DNA of 43,031 bases from Mycobacteriales bacterium (lineage in GTDB: Bacteria > Actinomycetota > Actinomycetes > DATLTS01): contig DATLTS010000056.1 in NCBI GenBank assembly GCA_035533475.1, positions 1 to 43,031 on the forward strand, in the 5' to 3' direction. The translations under genes were made by a program, and so were the position numbers. The notes under the pieces are model-generated. The model was not told where the DNA came from and did no database searches. It worked only from the letters and a program-made list of their open reading frames with translations. Below, piece after piece: positions 27,887 to 36,309 of this stretch. Position 1 is the first letter of the stretch. The number at the start of each line of letters is the position of its first letter.

Positions 27887-28633
27887 TCAGAACGGGGGCC
27901 ACGGTACCGCCGGCCACTCCTCGCTGGGCATCGGATATCGGCGGCCGGCGATGAGCCGGTCCAGCCGGGCGACCGTCCGGGTCACCTCCCGGCGGGTGAG
28001 CAGCTCGAGCAGGTCCGCGCGCAGCCCCCCGTCGAGCGCGGACCGGACCGCGGACAGCACGTCGATCGCGTCCGCGGTCAGCGGCTGCCCACGCCAGCGC
28101 CAGAGCAGCGTCCGCAGCTTGTCCTCCGGGGAGAAGCACACGCCGTGGTCGACGCCGAAGACGTGCCCGTCGACGGTCGGCAGCAGATGGCCCCCCTTGC
28201 GGTCGGCGTTGTTGACGACCGCGTCGAAGACGGCCATCCGACGCAGCTGCGGGTGGTCGGAGCGGGCCAGCGCCACCAGGTCCACGGTCTGGTCGGTCTC
28301 GATCCAGAGCTGGCACATGCCGGGGCCGAACGGTCCGTCCCGCATGACCGTCGGGGGGACGATCTCCCAACCGGTGGCCACGCTGACCCGGTACGCGGCG
28401 ACCTCGCGGGCGGCCAACGTCCCGTCCGGGAAGTCCCAGAGCGGCCGCTCACCGGCCACCGGCTTGTACACGCAGGCCGCCTCCACCCCGGCGGCCGTGA
28501 CGGTGGCGTACAGCGTGGCGTTCGACGCGTCGACCAGCCGGCCCACCAGCTCGAGCCGGCCGCGGGCCAGCAGTTCCAGCGCCTCGTCGACGTCGAGCCG
28601 ACTCAGCCCCGGTGCCCGTTCTGGCGGGGGCAC
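27887..28633 (-). CDS. SCO1664-like protein related to PI3/PI4-kinase fold
   Basis: The 248-residue protein is of the actinobacterial SCO1664-type family. It shows kinase-like elements: VYKPVAGERPLWDFP (lysine motif), MAVFDAVVNNADRKGGHLL (catalytic D-x-x-x-N-N-x-D-R-K-x-x-H) and VFGVDHGVCFSPEDKLRT (metal Asp). Family members are uncharacterised; phosphorylation of an unknown partner is inference. I place the start at GTG 28631-28633. A longer frame to GTG 28666 and a shorter CTG form are also possible. It overlaps DUF3090 by about 30 bases. Confidence 0.85.
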   Translation of the reverse strand: MPPPERAPGLSRLDVDEALELLARGRLELVGRLVDASNATLYATVTAAGVEAACVYKPVAGERPLWDFPDGTLAAREVAAYRVSVATGWEIVPPTVMRDGPFGPGMCQLWIETDQTVDLVALARSDHPQLRRMAVFDAVVNNADRKGGHLLPTVDGHVFGVDHGVCFSPEDKLRTLLWRWRGQPLTADAIDVLSAVRSALDGGLRADLLELLTRREVTRTVARLDRLIAGRRYPMPSEEWPAVPWPPF

Positions 28634-29139
28634 ACGTGCCCGGTGGCGTCGAGCGGGAGGCCGCACAGCGGGCAGGGCGGCCGGCCGGCCGAGACGACCC
28701 GGAGGGCGCGCTGCACGAAGGCCCTCGCCGGGCCCGGGCCGATCCGCACCCGGAGCACGTCGGGGTCCGCCGGCACCTCCCCCGAGGCGTCGAGCGAGGA
28801 CGCCTCGATGACCACCCGCCGATCCTCGGGATCCCAGGTCAACCCCAGCGTGCCGACCCGGAACTCCTCGGCGATCGGGACCTCCAGCGGCGCGACATCG
28901 GTGAGTTCGCGGGCGGCGACCGCCGGGATGTCCGAGCCGGCGCCCTCCCGGCGGAGCAGCTCGTCGAGCAGCTGGTCGAGCCGTTCGGCGAGCGCCGCGA
29001 CCTGGACCTTCTCGAGCGACACCGAGATGGTCCGCCCCGCGCCGCTGGCCTGAAGGTAGAAGGTGCGCTCCCCCGGCTCGCCGACCGTGCCGGCGACGAA
29101 CCGGTCCGGCGGGTCGAAGGAATGTTCCTGTCCGGCCAC
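28603..29139 (-). CDS. DUF3090-family protein with zinc-ribbon tail
   Basis: The 178-residue protein matches the DUF3090 type: DRFVAGTVGEPGERTFYLQA, VSLEKVQVAALAERLDQLLD and RVGTLGLTWDPEDRRVVIEA. The C-terminus CPLCGLPLDATGHVCPRQNG has three cysteines and a histidine as a likely zinc ribbon. It always travels with the SCO1664-like and histidine-phosphatase genes in actinobacteria as far as I know; function is not established. GTG start at 29137-29139. Confidence 0.85.
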   Translation of the reverse strand: MAGQEHSFDPPDRFVAGTVGEPGERTFYLQASGAGRTISVSLEKVQVAALAERLDQLLDELLRREGAGSDIPAVAARELTDVAPLEVPIAEEFRVGTLGLTWDPEDRRVVIEASSLDASGEVPADPDVLRVRIGPGPARAFVQRALRVVSAGRPPCPLCGLPLDATGHVCPRQNGHRG

Positions 29140-29148
29140 GAGTCGACC

Positions 29149-29844
29149 CTACGTGGCGGCCGCGCCGCCGGCCCCACCACCGACGGGAGCGTCACTCGAC
29201 GCGCGCCGGCGGCCGCGCTTGGCCGGTCGCAGGTCGTCGACGGCGCCGCCGGTGTCGTTGAGCCGGAGCACGAACGGCCGGAGCTCGGTGTAGCGGATCG
29301 CGGTGAGCGACCCCGGATCGACGCTGATCCGCTGGAACAGATCCAGGTGCAGCCCGAGCGCGTCCGCGACGACGGCCTTGATCACGTCCCCGTGGGACAC
29401 CGCGATCCAGGTGGCGTTCGGGCCGAGCCGTTCGTTCCAGTCCCGCACCGCGGCGACCGCCCGGCGCTGGGTGTCGGCCAGCGCCTCGCCCGCCGGGCCG
29501 GGGAAGGTGACCGCGGAGGGATGCGCCTGGACGACCCGCCAGAGCGGGTTCTTGGCGAGCTTCGCGAGCTCCTGCCCGGTCCAGTCGCCGTAGCGGGCCT
29601 CACCGAGCCGGTCGTCGACCGCAACGTCGAGCCCGCGCCCGGCGACCAGGGCCTGCGCGGTTTCCCGGCAGCGATCGAGCGGGCTGGAGACGACGGCGAG
29701 CACCGGGACGGGCCGCAGCCGCCCGGCGAGCGCGGCGGCCTGGGCGGCGCCCCGCTCGTCCAGCGAGATCCCCGGCGTCCAGCCGCTGAGGACGGGGCCG
29801 GTCTGGGCGGTGAGGCCGTGCCGGACGAGCAGAACCGTGGCCAA
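29149..29844 (-). CDS. Histidine phosphatase-family protein (MSMEG_4193-like)
   Basis: The 231-residue protein starts ATVLLVRHGLTAQTGPVLSGW with the RHG catalytic motif. It continues ISLDERGAAQAAALAGRL, VVSSPLDRCRETAQ and WIAVSHGDVIKAVVADALG (second catalytic His). The phosphate donor is unknown. The TTG start at 29842-29844 lies four bases past the stop of the oxidoreductase gene and lacks its own ribosome site, suggesting translational coupling. The last 30 residues are basic and Ala/Gly-rich. Confidence 0.9.
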   Translation of the reverse strand: MATVLLVRHGLTAQTGPVLSGWTPGISLDERGAAQAAALAGRLRPVPVLAVVSSPLDRCRETAQALVAGRGLDVAVDDRLGEARYGDWTGQELAKLAKNPLWRVVQAHPSAVTFPGPAGEALADTQRRAVAAVRDWNERLGPNATWIAVSHGDVIKAVVADALGLHLDLFQRISVDPGSLTAIRYTELRPFVLRLNDTGGAVDDLRPAKRGRRRASSDAPVGGGAGGAAAT

Positions 29845-29848
29845 CTGA

Positions 29849-30898
29849 TCAGTCGCCGACGCCGGCGCGGTCCAACGCCTCGGCGACCGTGCGCAGCGTA
29901 TCGACCCGCTCGGCGAGGGTCGCCCCGTGCGGGCTCACGGTCAACGTGGTCACCCCGGACTTGGCGTACTCGCCGAGCCGGTCCGCGATCCGGGGCGGCG
30001 GACCGAGCAGGCTGGTCCGGTCGATGAACTCGACCGGGACCGCGGCGCCGGCCCCGGCGTAGTCGCGTTCGAGGTAGCGGTCCTGGATCACCGTGGCCGC
30101 CTCGTCGAAGCCCATCCGGCGGGCCAGCGCGTTGTAGAAGTTGCGATCGCGGCTGCCCATGCCCCCGACGTAGAGCGCCGCGTACCCGCGAACCGGCTCG
30201 GCGCACTCCGCGACGTCGGCCCCGACGACGACCGGGACGGTCGGGACCACATCGAACGCCTGACCCGAACGGCCGGCCCGGTCCTGCCCGGCCCGGACCA
30301 GCGCGAGCTGCTCGGCCGCGTACTCCGGGGAGAAGAAGACGGCCAGCCAGCCGTCGGCGATCTCCCCGGCCAGCTCGAGGTTCCTCGGCCCGATCGCCGC
30401 CAGGTAGATCGGGATGTTGTCCCGGACCGGGTGCACCGTGAGCTTGAGCGCCTTGCCGGGGCCATCCGGCAACGGCAGCGTGTAGTGCCGGCCCTGATAG
30501 GCCACCCGTTCCCGGGACAGGGCGAGCCGGATGATGTCCACGTACTCCCGGGTCCGCCCGAGGGGCGAGTCGAAGCGCACCCCGTGCCAGCCCTCGGATA
30601 CCTGCGGACCGGATACCCCGAGTCCGAGCCGGAACCGGCCGCCGGAGAGGGTATCGAGGGTCGCCGCGGTCATCGCGGTCATCGCCGGGGTCCGGGCCGG
30701 GATCTGGAACACGGCGCTGCCGATGTCGATCCGCTCGGTGTGCGCGGCGACCCAGGCGAGGATCGTGGCGGTGTCCGAGCCGTAGGCCTCGGCGGCCCAG
30801 GCCACCGCGTATCCGAGCCGCTCCGCGGCCCGGGCGAGCTCGAGGTTCTCCGCGTCGTTGCCGGCGCCCCAGTAGCCGAGGTTGATCCCGAGTCGCAT
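29849..30898 (-). CDS. F420-dependent LLM-class oxidoreductase
   Basis: The 349-residue protein is a TIM-barrel luciferase-like monooxygenase. It shows RLGINLGYWGAGN, AERLGYAVAWAAEAYGSD, GSAVFQIPARTPAMTAMTA and RFRLGLGVSGPQVSEGWHG, the usual F420 or flavin contacts of the class. A frame extends to 31087, but the barrel begins at MRLGINLGYW, so ATG 30896-30898 is chosen. It heads the operon with the phosphatase, DUF3090 and SCO1664-like genes and diverges from the aldo-keto reductase across 43 bases. Confidence 0.9.
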   Translation of the reverse strand: MRLGINLGYWGAGNDAENLELARAAERLGYAVAWAAEAYGSDTATILAWVAAHTERIDIGSAVFQIPARTPAMTAMTAATLDTLSGGRFRLGLGVSGPQVSEGWHGVRFDSPLGRTREYVDIIRLALSRERVAYQGRHYTLPLPDGPGKALKLTVHPVRDNIPIYLAAIGPRNLELAGEIADGWLAVFFSPEYAAEQLALVRAGQDRAGRSGQAFDVVPTVPVVVGADVAECAEPVRGYAALYVGGMGSRDRNFYNALARRMGFDEAATVIQDRYLERDYAGAGAAVPVEFIDRTSLLGPPPRIADRLGEYAKSGVTTLTVSPHGATLAERVDTLRTVAEALDRAGVGD

Positions 30899-30941
30899 GG
30901 ATCGGGAGCGTATCGGACCTCGCGGGATAGCCTCGTCGCTC

Positions 30942-31910
30942 ATGGAACAGCGACCCCTCGGCCACACCGGCCTCACCGTTTCCCGGCTGGGACTGGGCAC
31001 CATGACCTGGGGCCGCGACACCGACGCCGACGACGCCGCCGCCCAGCTCACCGCATTCGTCGATGCGGGTGGCACCCTGGTCGACACGGCGGACGTCTAC
31101 GTCGAGGGCGAGAGCGAGCGGGTGCTCGGCCGGCTGCTGGCCCGCGGTGACGTCGACCGCCGGGACATCGTGGTCGCCACGAAGGCGGCGTCCCGTCGCG
31201 GTGAACCCAGGGCCCGGGACGCGTCCCGACGGCACCTGCTCGATGCCCTCGACGCGTCGTTGGAGCGGCTGGGGCTCGACCATGTCGACCTTTGGCAGAT
31301 GCACGCCTTCGACCCGGCGACACCGATCGAAGAGACCCTGGCCGCGCTGGATACGGCGGTGAGCTCGGGCCGCACCCGCTACGTCGGGGTCTCGAACTAC
31401 AGCGGCTGGCAGACCGCGAAGGCGGCTACCTGGCAGCGGGCCTGGCCCGGCCGTAGTCCGCTGGTCTCGACACAGGTGGAGTACTCGCTGCTCCAGCGCG
31501 CGATCGAGCACGAGGTCATGCCGGCGGCGATCGACCTCGGCCTCGCCATCCTGCCCTGGTCACCGCTCGGCCGCGGCGTGCTCACCGGGAAGTACCGGGG
31601 CGGCACGCCGGCCGACTCGCGCGGGGCGTCCCCCGCGTTCGCCGACTTCGTCCAGCCCTACCTCGACGAACGGTCCGCCCGGATCGTCGGCGCCGTACTC
31701 ACCGCGGCCGACGGGCTCGGGGTCTCCCCGGTCGCCGTCGCACTCGCCTGGGTGCGTGATCGGCCCGGCGTGACCGCGCCGATCGTCGGGGCCCGGACCG
31801 TCGCCCAGCTCAAGGGCTCACTCGACGCCGAGCACGTCGTACTGCCCGATGAGATTCGCGAGGCCCTCGACGACGTTTCGGCGCCGACGTCGGGACACCC
31901 CACCGCGTGA
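30942..31910 (+). CDS. Aldo-keto reductase
   Basis: The 322-residue protein has the AKR tetrad. VDTADVYVEGESE holds Asp and Tyr, IVVATKAASRRG the Lys and LWQMHAFDP the His. NADPH-binding residues lie near IVGARTVAQLKGSLDA. It reduces aldehydes or ketones; the substrate is unknown. TAGCCT (30928-30933) eight bases before the ATG, without a ribosome site, suggests a leaderless message. The helicase gene starts inside its stop (GTGA). Confidence 0.9.
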   Translation: MEQRPLGHTGLTVSRLGLGTMTWGRDTDADDAAAQLTAFVDAGGTLVDTADVYVEGESERVLGRLLARGDVDRRDIVVATKAASRRGEPRARDASRRHLLDALDASLERLGLDHVDLWQMHAFDPATPIEETLAALDTAVSSGRTRYVGVSNYSGWQTAKAATWQRAWPGRSPLVSTQVEYSLLQRAIEHEVMPAAIDLGLAILPWSPLGRGVLTGKYRGGTPADSRGASPAFADFVQPYLDERSARIVGAVLTAADGLGVSPVAVALAWVRDRPGVTAPIVGARTVAQLKGSLDAEHVVLPDEIREALDDVSAPTSGHPTA

Positions 31911-33637
31911 GCGCCCCGGGCAGCCGGGCCACCGCCCGCGACGAGGCTCGGGCCGAGGTCGCCGCGCTGCTCAGCCGTGGTGGCCTGCCGGAGCGGCTGG
32001 CCACGGCGGCGGTGACCTTGCTCGGCGAGCGGGCGGCCGGACGGATCGTCGAGGACCCGTGGCTGGTTCTGGACCTACCCGGGGTCCGGCCGGATGCCGC
32101 GGATCGCTTCGCCCTGGAGGTCGCCGACCCCCGCCCGGAGCGCGACGACGGGAGGCGCGGCCGGGCCTTCGTGGTCCACGCCCTGAGCCGGGCGGCTCGG
32201 GACGGGCACACCGTCGTCGCCGAGTCCGTGGTCGACCGTGCGGTCGCCGGCCTCGGATTCCCGCAGCCACGAGCCGCGATCGAGGCGGCGATCGAGGACG
32301 ACCGGGTACTCGGTTTCGAGCCGGAGCTGCTGGCCCTCGCCCGCTACGCCATGGCGGAGGACTCGGTCGCCGACGGGCTGCCGCGGCTGGCCGCCACCGC
32401 GGAGCCGCTGTCCGACCCTGACGAGGCGGAGGCCGCCGCCGCTGGACTCGACGACGCGCAACGCGCGGCGGTCGCCGCCGCCGCGGCGCACGGCGTCAGC
32501 CTGCTCACCGGCGGCCCGGGCACCGGGAAGAGCCGGACGGTGGCCGCCCTGGTCAAGCTCGCCCACGAGCACGACCATCGGCTGGCCCTGGCCGCGCCCA
32601 CCGGGCGGGCGGCCAAACGACTCGAGGAGCTCACCGGTGAGCCGGCCGGCACCCTGCACCGGCTGCTCGGCGCCCAGGGGCGCACCGGCAACTTCGTTCG
32701 TGGCGAGAGCTGGCCGTTGGACGCGGACGTCGTCGTGGTCGACGAGACGTCGATGCTCGACGTCGAGCTCGCCGCCGCGCTGCTGGACGCGTGCGCGGAC
32801 GGCACCCACCTGGTGCTGGTCGGGGACCCGGCACAGCTGCCCTCGATCGGTCCCGGCCGCGTGCTCGGCGACATCGTCGATTCGGCCGTCACGCCGGTCA
32901 CCGAGCTGACGACCCTGCACCGCCAGGCCATCGGCGGCGCGATCGCCAGGCTGGCCAGCTCGGTGCGAACCGGCGAGCTGCCGGCGATCGACCCGCCAGG
33001 CCCGCAACCGGAGGTGGTCGTCGTCCCCGCAGGAGGCGCCGAGGCGGCTGCCCGTCGCACGGTGCAACTGGTCACCGACTCGATACCGCGGGCCCTCGGC
33101 ATCCCCACCGAGGACATCCAGGTGTGCACGCCAGTCCACCGCGGGCCGGCGGGCACGGTCGCGCTGAACCAAGCGTTGAAGAGCATTCTCAACGAGGGCC
33201 CCGGTGCCCGGGGCGGGTTCGACCCAGGGGACCGCGTCGTCGCCACCGCGAACCATCTCGACCTCGGTTTCGCCAACGGCGAGGTCGGCGTGGTGGTCGC
33301 GCTCTCCGACGGCGGCGGCCTGGAGGTGGTTTTCGGGACCGGCCTCGTCGAGGTGCCCGCCGCCGTGCTCGGGGACCTGGCGCACGGGTGGGCGATCACG
33401 GTGCACCGGGCACAGGGCTCGGAGTGGCCGGCCGTCGTCGCGGTGCTGCCGGCGGAAGCCGGTGGCCTGCTGTCCCGGCCGCTGGTCTACACGGCATTCA
33501 CCCGTGCCGAGCGCCACCTGTCGATCGTGCACGCCTGCGGACCGGCCCTGGCGCACGCGGTCCGCGCGGTGGGCGCCCGCCCGCGTCGGACGCGTCTTGC
33601 CGCACTGCTCCGGGAATCGAGCCCCCGCCCGGTTTGA
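31907..33637 (+). CDS. RecD-like superfamily 1 helicase
   Basis: The 576-residue protein shows a helix-hairpin-helix-like N-terminus (LPERLATAAVTLLGERAAGR, LPGVRPDAADRFA) and the SF1 motifs: I in LLTGGPGTGKSRT, Ia in LAAPTGRAAKRL, II in VVVVDETSMLD, III in LVLVGDPAQLPSIGPG and V/VI in AITVHRAQGSEWPA ... VYTAFTRAERHL. It is nearest RecD2-type 5'-3' helicases but shorter, with a reduced N-terminal part. No recB or recC is nearby. GTG overlaps the reductase stop by four bases, and its stop abuts that of the convergent peptidase. Confidence 0.9.
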   Translation: MSAPGSRATARDEARAEVAALLSRGGLPERLATAAVTLLGERAAGRIVEDPWLVLDLPGVRPDAADRFALEVADPRPERDDGRRGRAFVVHALSRAARDGHTVVAESVVDRAVAGLGFPQPRAAIEAAIEDDRVLGFEPELLALARYAMAEDSVADGLPRLAATAEPLSDPDEAEAAAAGLDDAQRAAVAAAAAHGVSLLTGGPGTGKSRTVAALVKLAHEHDHRLALAAPTGRAAKRLEELTGEPAGTLHRLLGAQGRTGNFVRGESWPLDADVVVVDETSMLDVELAAALLDACADGTHLVLVGDPAQLPSIGPGRVLGDIVDSAVTPVTELTTLHRQAIGGAIARLASSVRTGELPAIDPPGPQPEVVVVPAGGAEAAARRTVQLVTDSIPRALGIPTEDIQVCTPVHRGPAGTVALNQALKSILNEGPGARGGFDPGDRVVATANHLDLGFANGEVGVVVALSDGGGLEVVFGTGLVEVPAAVLGDLAHGWAITVHRAQGSEWPAVVAVLPAEAGGLLSRPLVYTAFTRAERHLSIVHACGPALAHAVRAVGARPRRTRLAALLRESSPRPV

Positions 33638-34930
33638 CTAGCAGGCGGTGAGGAAGCGGTCGAGAACCCGGGTGCCGAATGCCAGGGCATCGAGCGGCAC
33701 CCGCTCGTCGACGCCGTGGAACATCCCGGAGAAGTCGAGGTCGGCGGGTAGCTGGAGCGGAGAGAACCCGAAGCAGCGGATCCCCAGCCGGCTGAACGAC
33801 TTCGCGTCGGTTCCACCGGACAGGCAGTACGGAACCGGCTTCGCTTCCGGGTCCTCCGCGACCAGCGCGGCCATCATCGCCTCCAGCAGGTCACCGTCGA
33901 ACGTCGTCTCGTAGGCGATGTCACGGTGAATGGTCTCCCGGGTCACGCCCGGACCGAGGAGCCCGTCGATGGCCGCGAAGAAGTCGTCCTCGTGGCCGGG
34001 CAGGAACCGACCGTCGATGTTGGCGTGCGCCATCTGCGGTATGACGTTCACCTTGTAGCCGGCGTCGAGCATGGACGGGTTGGCGGTGTGCCGCAGGGTC
34101 GCGCCAACGATCTTGCCGGCGGCGCCGAGGCCGGGCAGCAGATCCTCCGGGGACGCCGGATCGAACGGTTGACCGAGCGCGGCCGCGACCTCGACGAGAA
34201 AGGACTCGACGGCGGGGGTGAGCACGGTCGGGAAGCGGTGCGCGCCGATCCGCGCGACCGTCTGCGCAAGTGCTGTGACGGGATTCGCCTCGTTGAGCAT
34301 CGAACCGTGTCCGGCGCGACCGCGGGCCGTCAATCGCAACCAGGCGATCCCCTTTTCCGCGGTCTCGATCGGATAGAGCCGGGTTTGCCCGACCGTGAGG
34401 CTGAACCCGCCGACCTCGCTGATCGCCTCGGTGCATCCCTCGAAGAGCTCGGCATGCTGGTCGACGAGATAGCGGGAGCCGAACGTACCGCCGGCTTCCT
34501 CGTCGGCGACGAACGCGAGCACGATGTCGCGCGGGGGTAGCCGCCCCTCCCGCGCACGGGCCCGCACGACCGCGAGGGTCATCGCGTCCATGTCCTTCAT
34601 GTCGACGGCGCCACGACCCCAGAGGCAGCCGTCGCGGATCTCTCCGGCGAACGGGTCAACCGACCAGTCCGCGGCGTCGGCGGGGACCACGTCGAGATGC
34701 CCGTGGATGAGCAACGCGGGCCGGCTCGGGTCGGTCCCTTCGAACCGGGCGACGACGTTCGCCCGGCCCGGCGCGGATTCGATCACCTTCGGGTCGAGGC
34801 CGACCTCGGAGAGCCGGGCAGCCACGTACTCGGCGGCGACCCGCTCGTTGCTCGTCGGATTCGAGCTGTCGATTCGAATCAGGTCCCGGCAGAGCTCGAC
34901 GACATCGTCGGCGGCCGGCGCTCCGGTCAT
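33638..34930 (-). CDS. M20-family zinc peptidase (ArgE/DapE/carboxypeptidase G2 type)
   Basis: The 430-residue protein carries the M20 zinc ligands and catalytic residues: ALLIHGHLDVV, WGRGAVDMKDMDAMT, FVADEEAGGTFGS and a C-terminal DFSGMFHGVDERV. A lid-domain dimerisation region lies between. It resembles the acetylornithine deacetylase, DapE and dipeptidase group; the substrate cannot be decided. ATG overlaps the lipoprotein stop by four bases, so the lipoprotein is upstream in one transcript. Confidence 0.92.
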   Translation of the reverse strand: MTGAPAADDVVELCRDLIRIDSSNPTSNERVAAEYVAARLSEVGLDPKVIESAPGRANVVARFEGTDPSRPALLIHGHLDVVPADAADWSVDPFAGEIRDGCLWGRGAVDMKDMDAMTLAVVRARAREGRLPPRDIVLAFVADEEAGGTFGSRYLVDQHAELFEGCTEAISEVGGFSLTVGQTRLYPIETAEKGIAWLRLTARGRAGHGSMLNEANPVTALAQTVARIGAHRFPTVLTPAVESFLVEVAAALGQPFDPASPEDLLPGLGAAGKIVGATLRHTANPSMLDAGYKVNVIPQMAHANIDGRFLPGHEDDFFAAIDGLLGPGVTRETIHRDIAYETTFDGDLLEAMMAALVAEDPEAKPVPYCLSGGTDAKSFSRLGIRCFGFSPLQLPADLDFSGMFHGVDERVPLDALAFGTRVLDRFLTAC

Positions 34931-36006
34931 CCGGAAGAGGATGAAGGCTGGCTCGAGCTGCTCCGGCCCAGGTTACCGAGCAGGCTGAAGATCTGCGACA
35001 GGTCGATCGGTGTGGCGGACGGAGCCTGGACGGCGGCCGCGCTCTGGCTGAAGTCCACCTCGATCGGGATGCCCTGTCCGTGCAGCTTCGCCTGATCCGT
35101 GGCCGAGAGCGTCTGCGCGGCATTGAACACCATCTTCGAAACGATGCCGTTGGAGACGTAGGCGTCGATGTTCAGCACCTTGTCCGGGAGCCGCTGCGGA
35201 TTGGCCTTGGACAGCGCGCTGGACGCCGACGGGACGAGCGAGCCGATCGCGGCTTCGAGGTCGGTGGCGAGGGTCCGCACGTTGCCGCTCAGCACCAGGT
35301 GGTCGCTGCCGTCGGACGCGGTGCCGCTGTCGGCGACGGTGACGTCGCGGGCGAGGATCGCGCGCAGACCGGCGAGGAACGACTGCTGCTGGGCGGCGTT
35401 GGGCGTCGCCTTGGCGCCGGGCAACTGCGCTTCGAGGCTCTTGATCTGGGCGAGCGTGATGGACACCCACTGGCCCTGTAGGGCGGCGTGCGCCCAGGTC
35501 AGCGTGGGCGGGATCTGGGCAGACAGGCCGGACAGGGTCTGGGCGCCCTTCGGCCCGGCGATCTGTGCGATCTCGGTTGTGCCCAGCCGGGCGTAGAGGG
35601 TTCCACCCAGGTAACGGATCTCGACAACTGGACCACCGCCGACGTTGATTGCGACGTCCACCTGCAACGCGGAGGCGTCCACCGGCTGGGCGTCGAGCGA
35701 CTTGCCGTTCGTGAGCTTCTCCGAGACCGTGAGGCTCGCGGTCGAGATGAGCTGATCGGTGGTCGGGCTGCTCTTGCTGCCGGTCGCCTGGTCGATCGCC
35801 GCCGCCTGGGCCGCGGTCACGTCGATCTTGAATGTCATGGTCAAGGCGCTGCCGTGCCCGAGCGCGGTCATGGCGTTCTGGAAGCGAGCCTGCGGGGTGC
35901 TCCCGGCGACGCCCCCCTTGGCGCTGTTGCCACCGCACCCGGCTGCCGAGGCGGCAGTCACGAGCGCGAGGGCGCCGGCGGTCATCAGTCGACTCGTGGC
36001 GCGCAT
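34927..36006 (-). CDS. LppX/LprAFG-like lipoprotein
   Basis: The 359-residue protein has a lipoprotein signal ending ASAAGC (Cys24). A beta-rich domain follows (MTFKIDVTAAQ, LTVSEKLTNG, VEIRYLGGTLYARLG, VLNIDAYVSNGIVSKMVF) like the LppX/LprG lipid-carrier fold of actinobacteria, here possibly doubled given the length. The C-terminal end is a Ser-rich run. It may carry a lipid at the cell surface; this is inference from the fold family. GAGAGGAC precedes the ATG. It overlaps the peptidase gene. Confidence 0.75.
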   Translation of the reverse strand: MRATSRLMTAGALALVTAASAAGCGGNSAKGGVAGSTPQARFQNAMTALGHGSALTMTFKIDVTAAQAAAIDQATGSKSSPTTDQLISTASLTVSEKLTNGKSLDAQPVDASALQVDVAINVGGGPVVEIRYLGGTLYARLGTTEIAQIAGPKGAQTLSGLSAQIPPTLTWAHAALQGQWVSITLAQIKSLEAQLPGAKATPNAAQQQSFLAGLRAILARDVTVADSGTASDGSDHLVLSGNVRTLATDLEAAIGSLVPSASSALSKANPQRLPDKVLNIDAYVSNGIVSKMVFNAAQTLSATDQAKLHGQGIPIEVDFSQSAAAVQAPSATPIDLSQIFSLLGNLGRSSSSQPSSSSG

Positions 36007-36309
36007 GGCGATGTCCTCTCGTTGAATCCTCGCGGGTGACGGTATCAGCGGGAGGCTGCGTCCGGGGGGTTGTGGCGCAGCGGGACCAAGGTGTGGCTAA
36101 ACCGTAGTTTTCCCGTTGTTTCGCCTCCCATGCCGGTGTGGCGCGAAAGTGGTCTGGGCCGCGGGGCGGCAGCTCGGAAACGTCGAGGTGATCAGCGTGG
36201 CCGAGGGCCTCGATGTCCTGGGCGGCTTCGGTCGGCAGGCCGTGGGACCGCTGGTCGACGTTGCGCTCAGCGCGCGTGGACACTTGCCGCAGGCGCTCTT
36301 CGACGGGTC
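36007..36309. other. Spacer without a supportable gene
   Basis: About 300 bases between the lipoprotein start and the first recognisable piece of the decayed regulator. Short frames exist on both strands, but none shows family features. It probably holds the lipoprotein promoter on the minus side and may include lost 5' sequence of the regulator. Confidence 0.5.
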
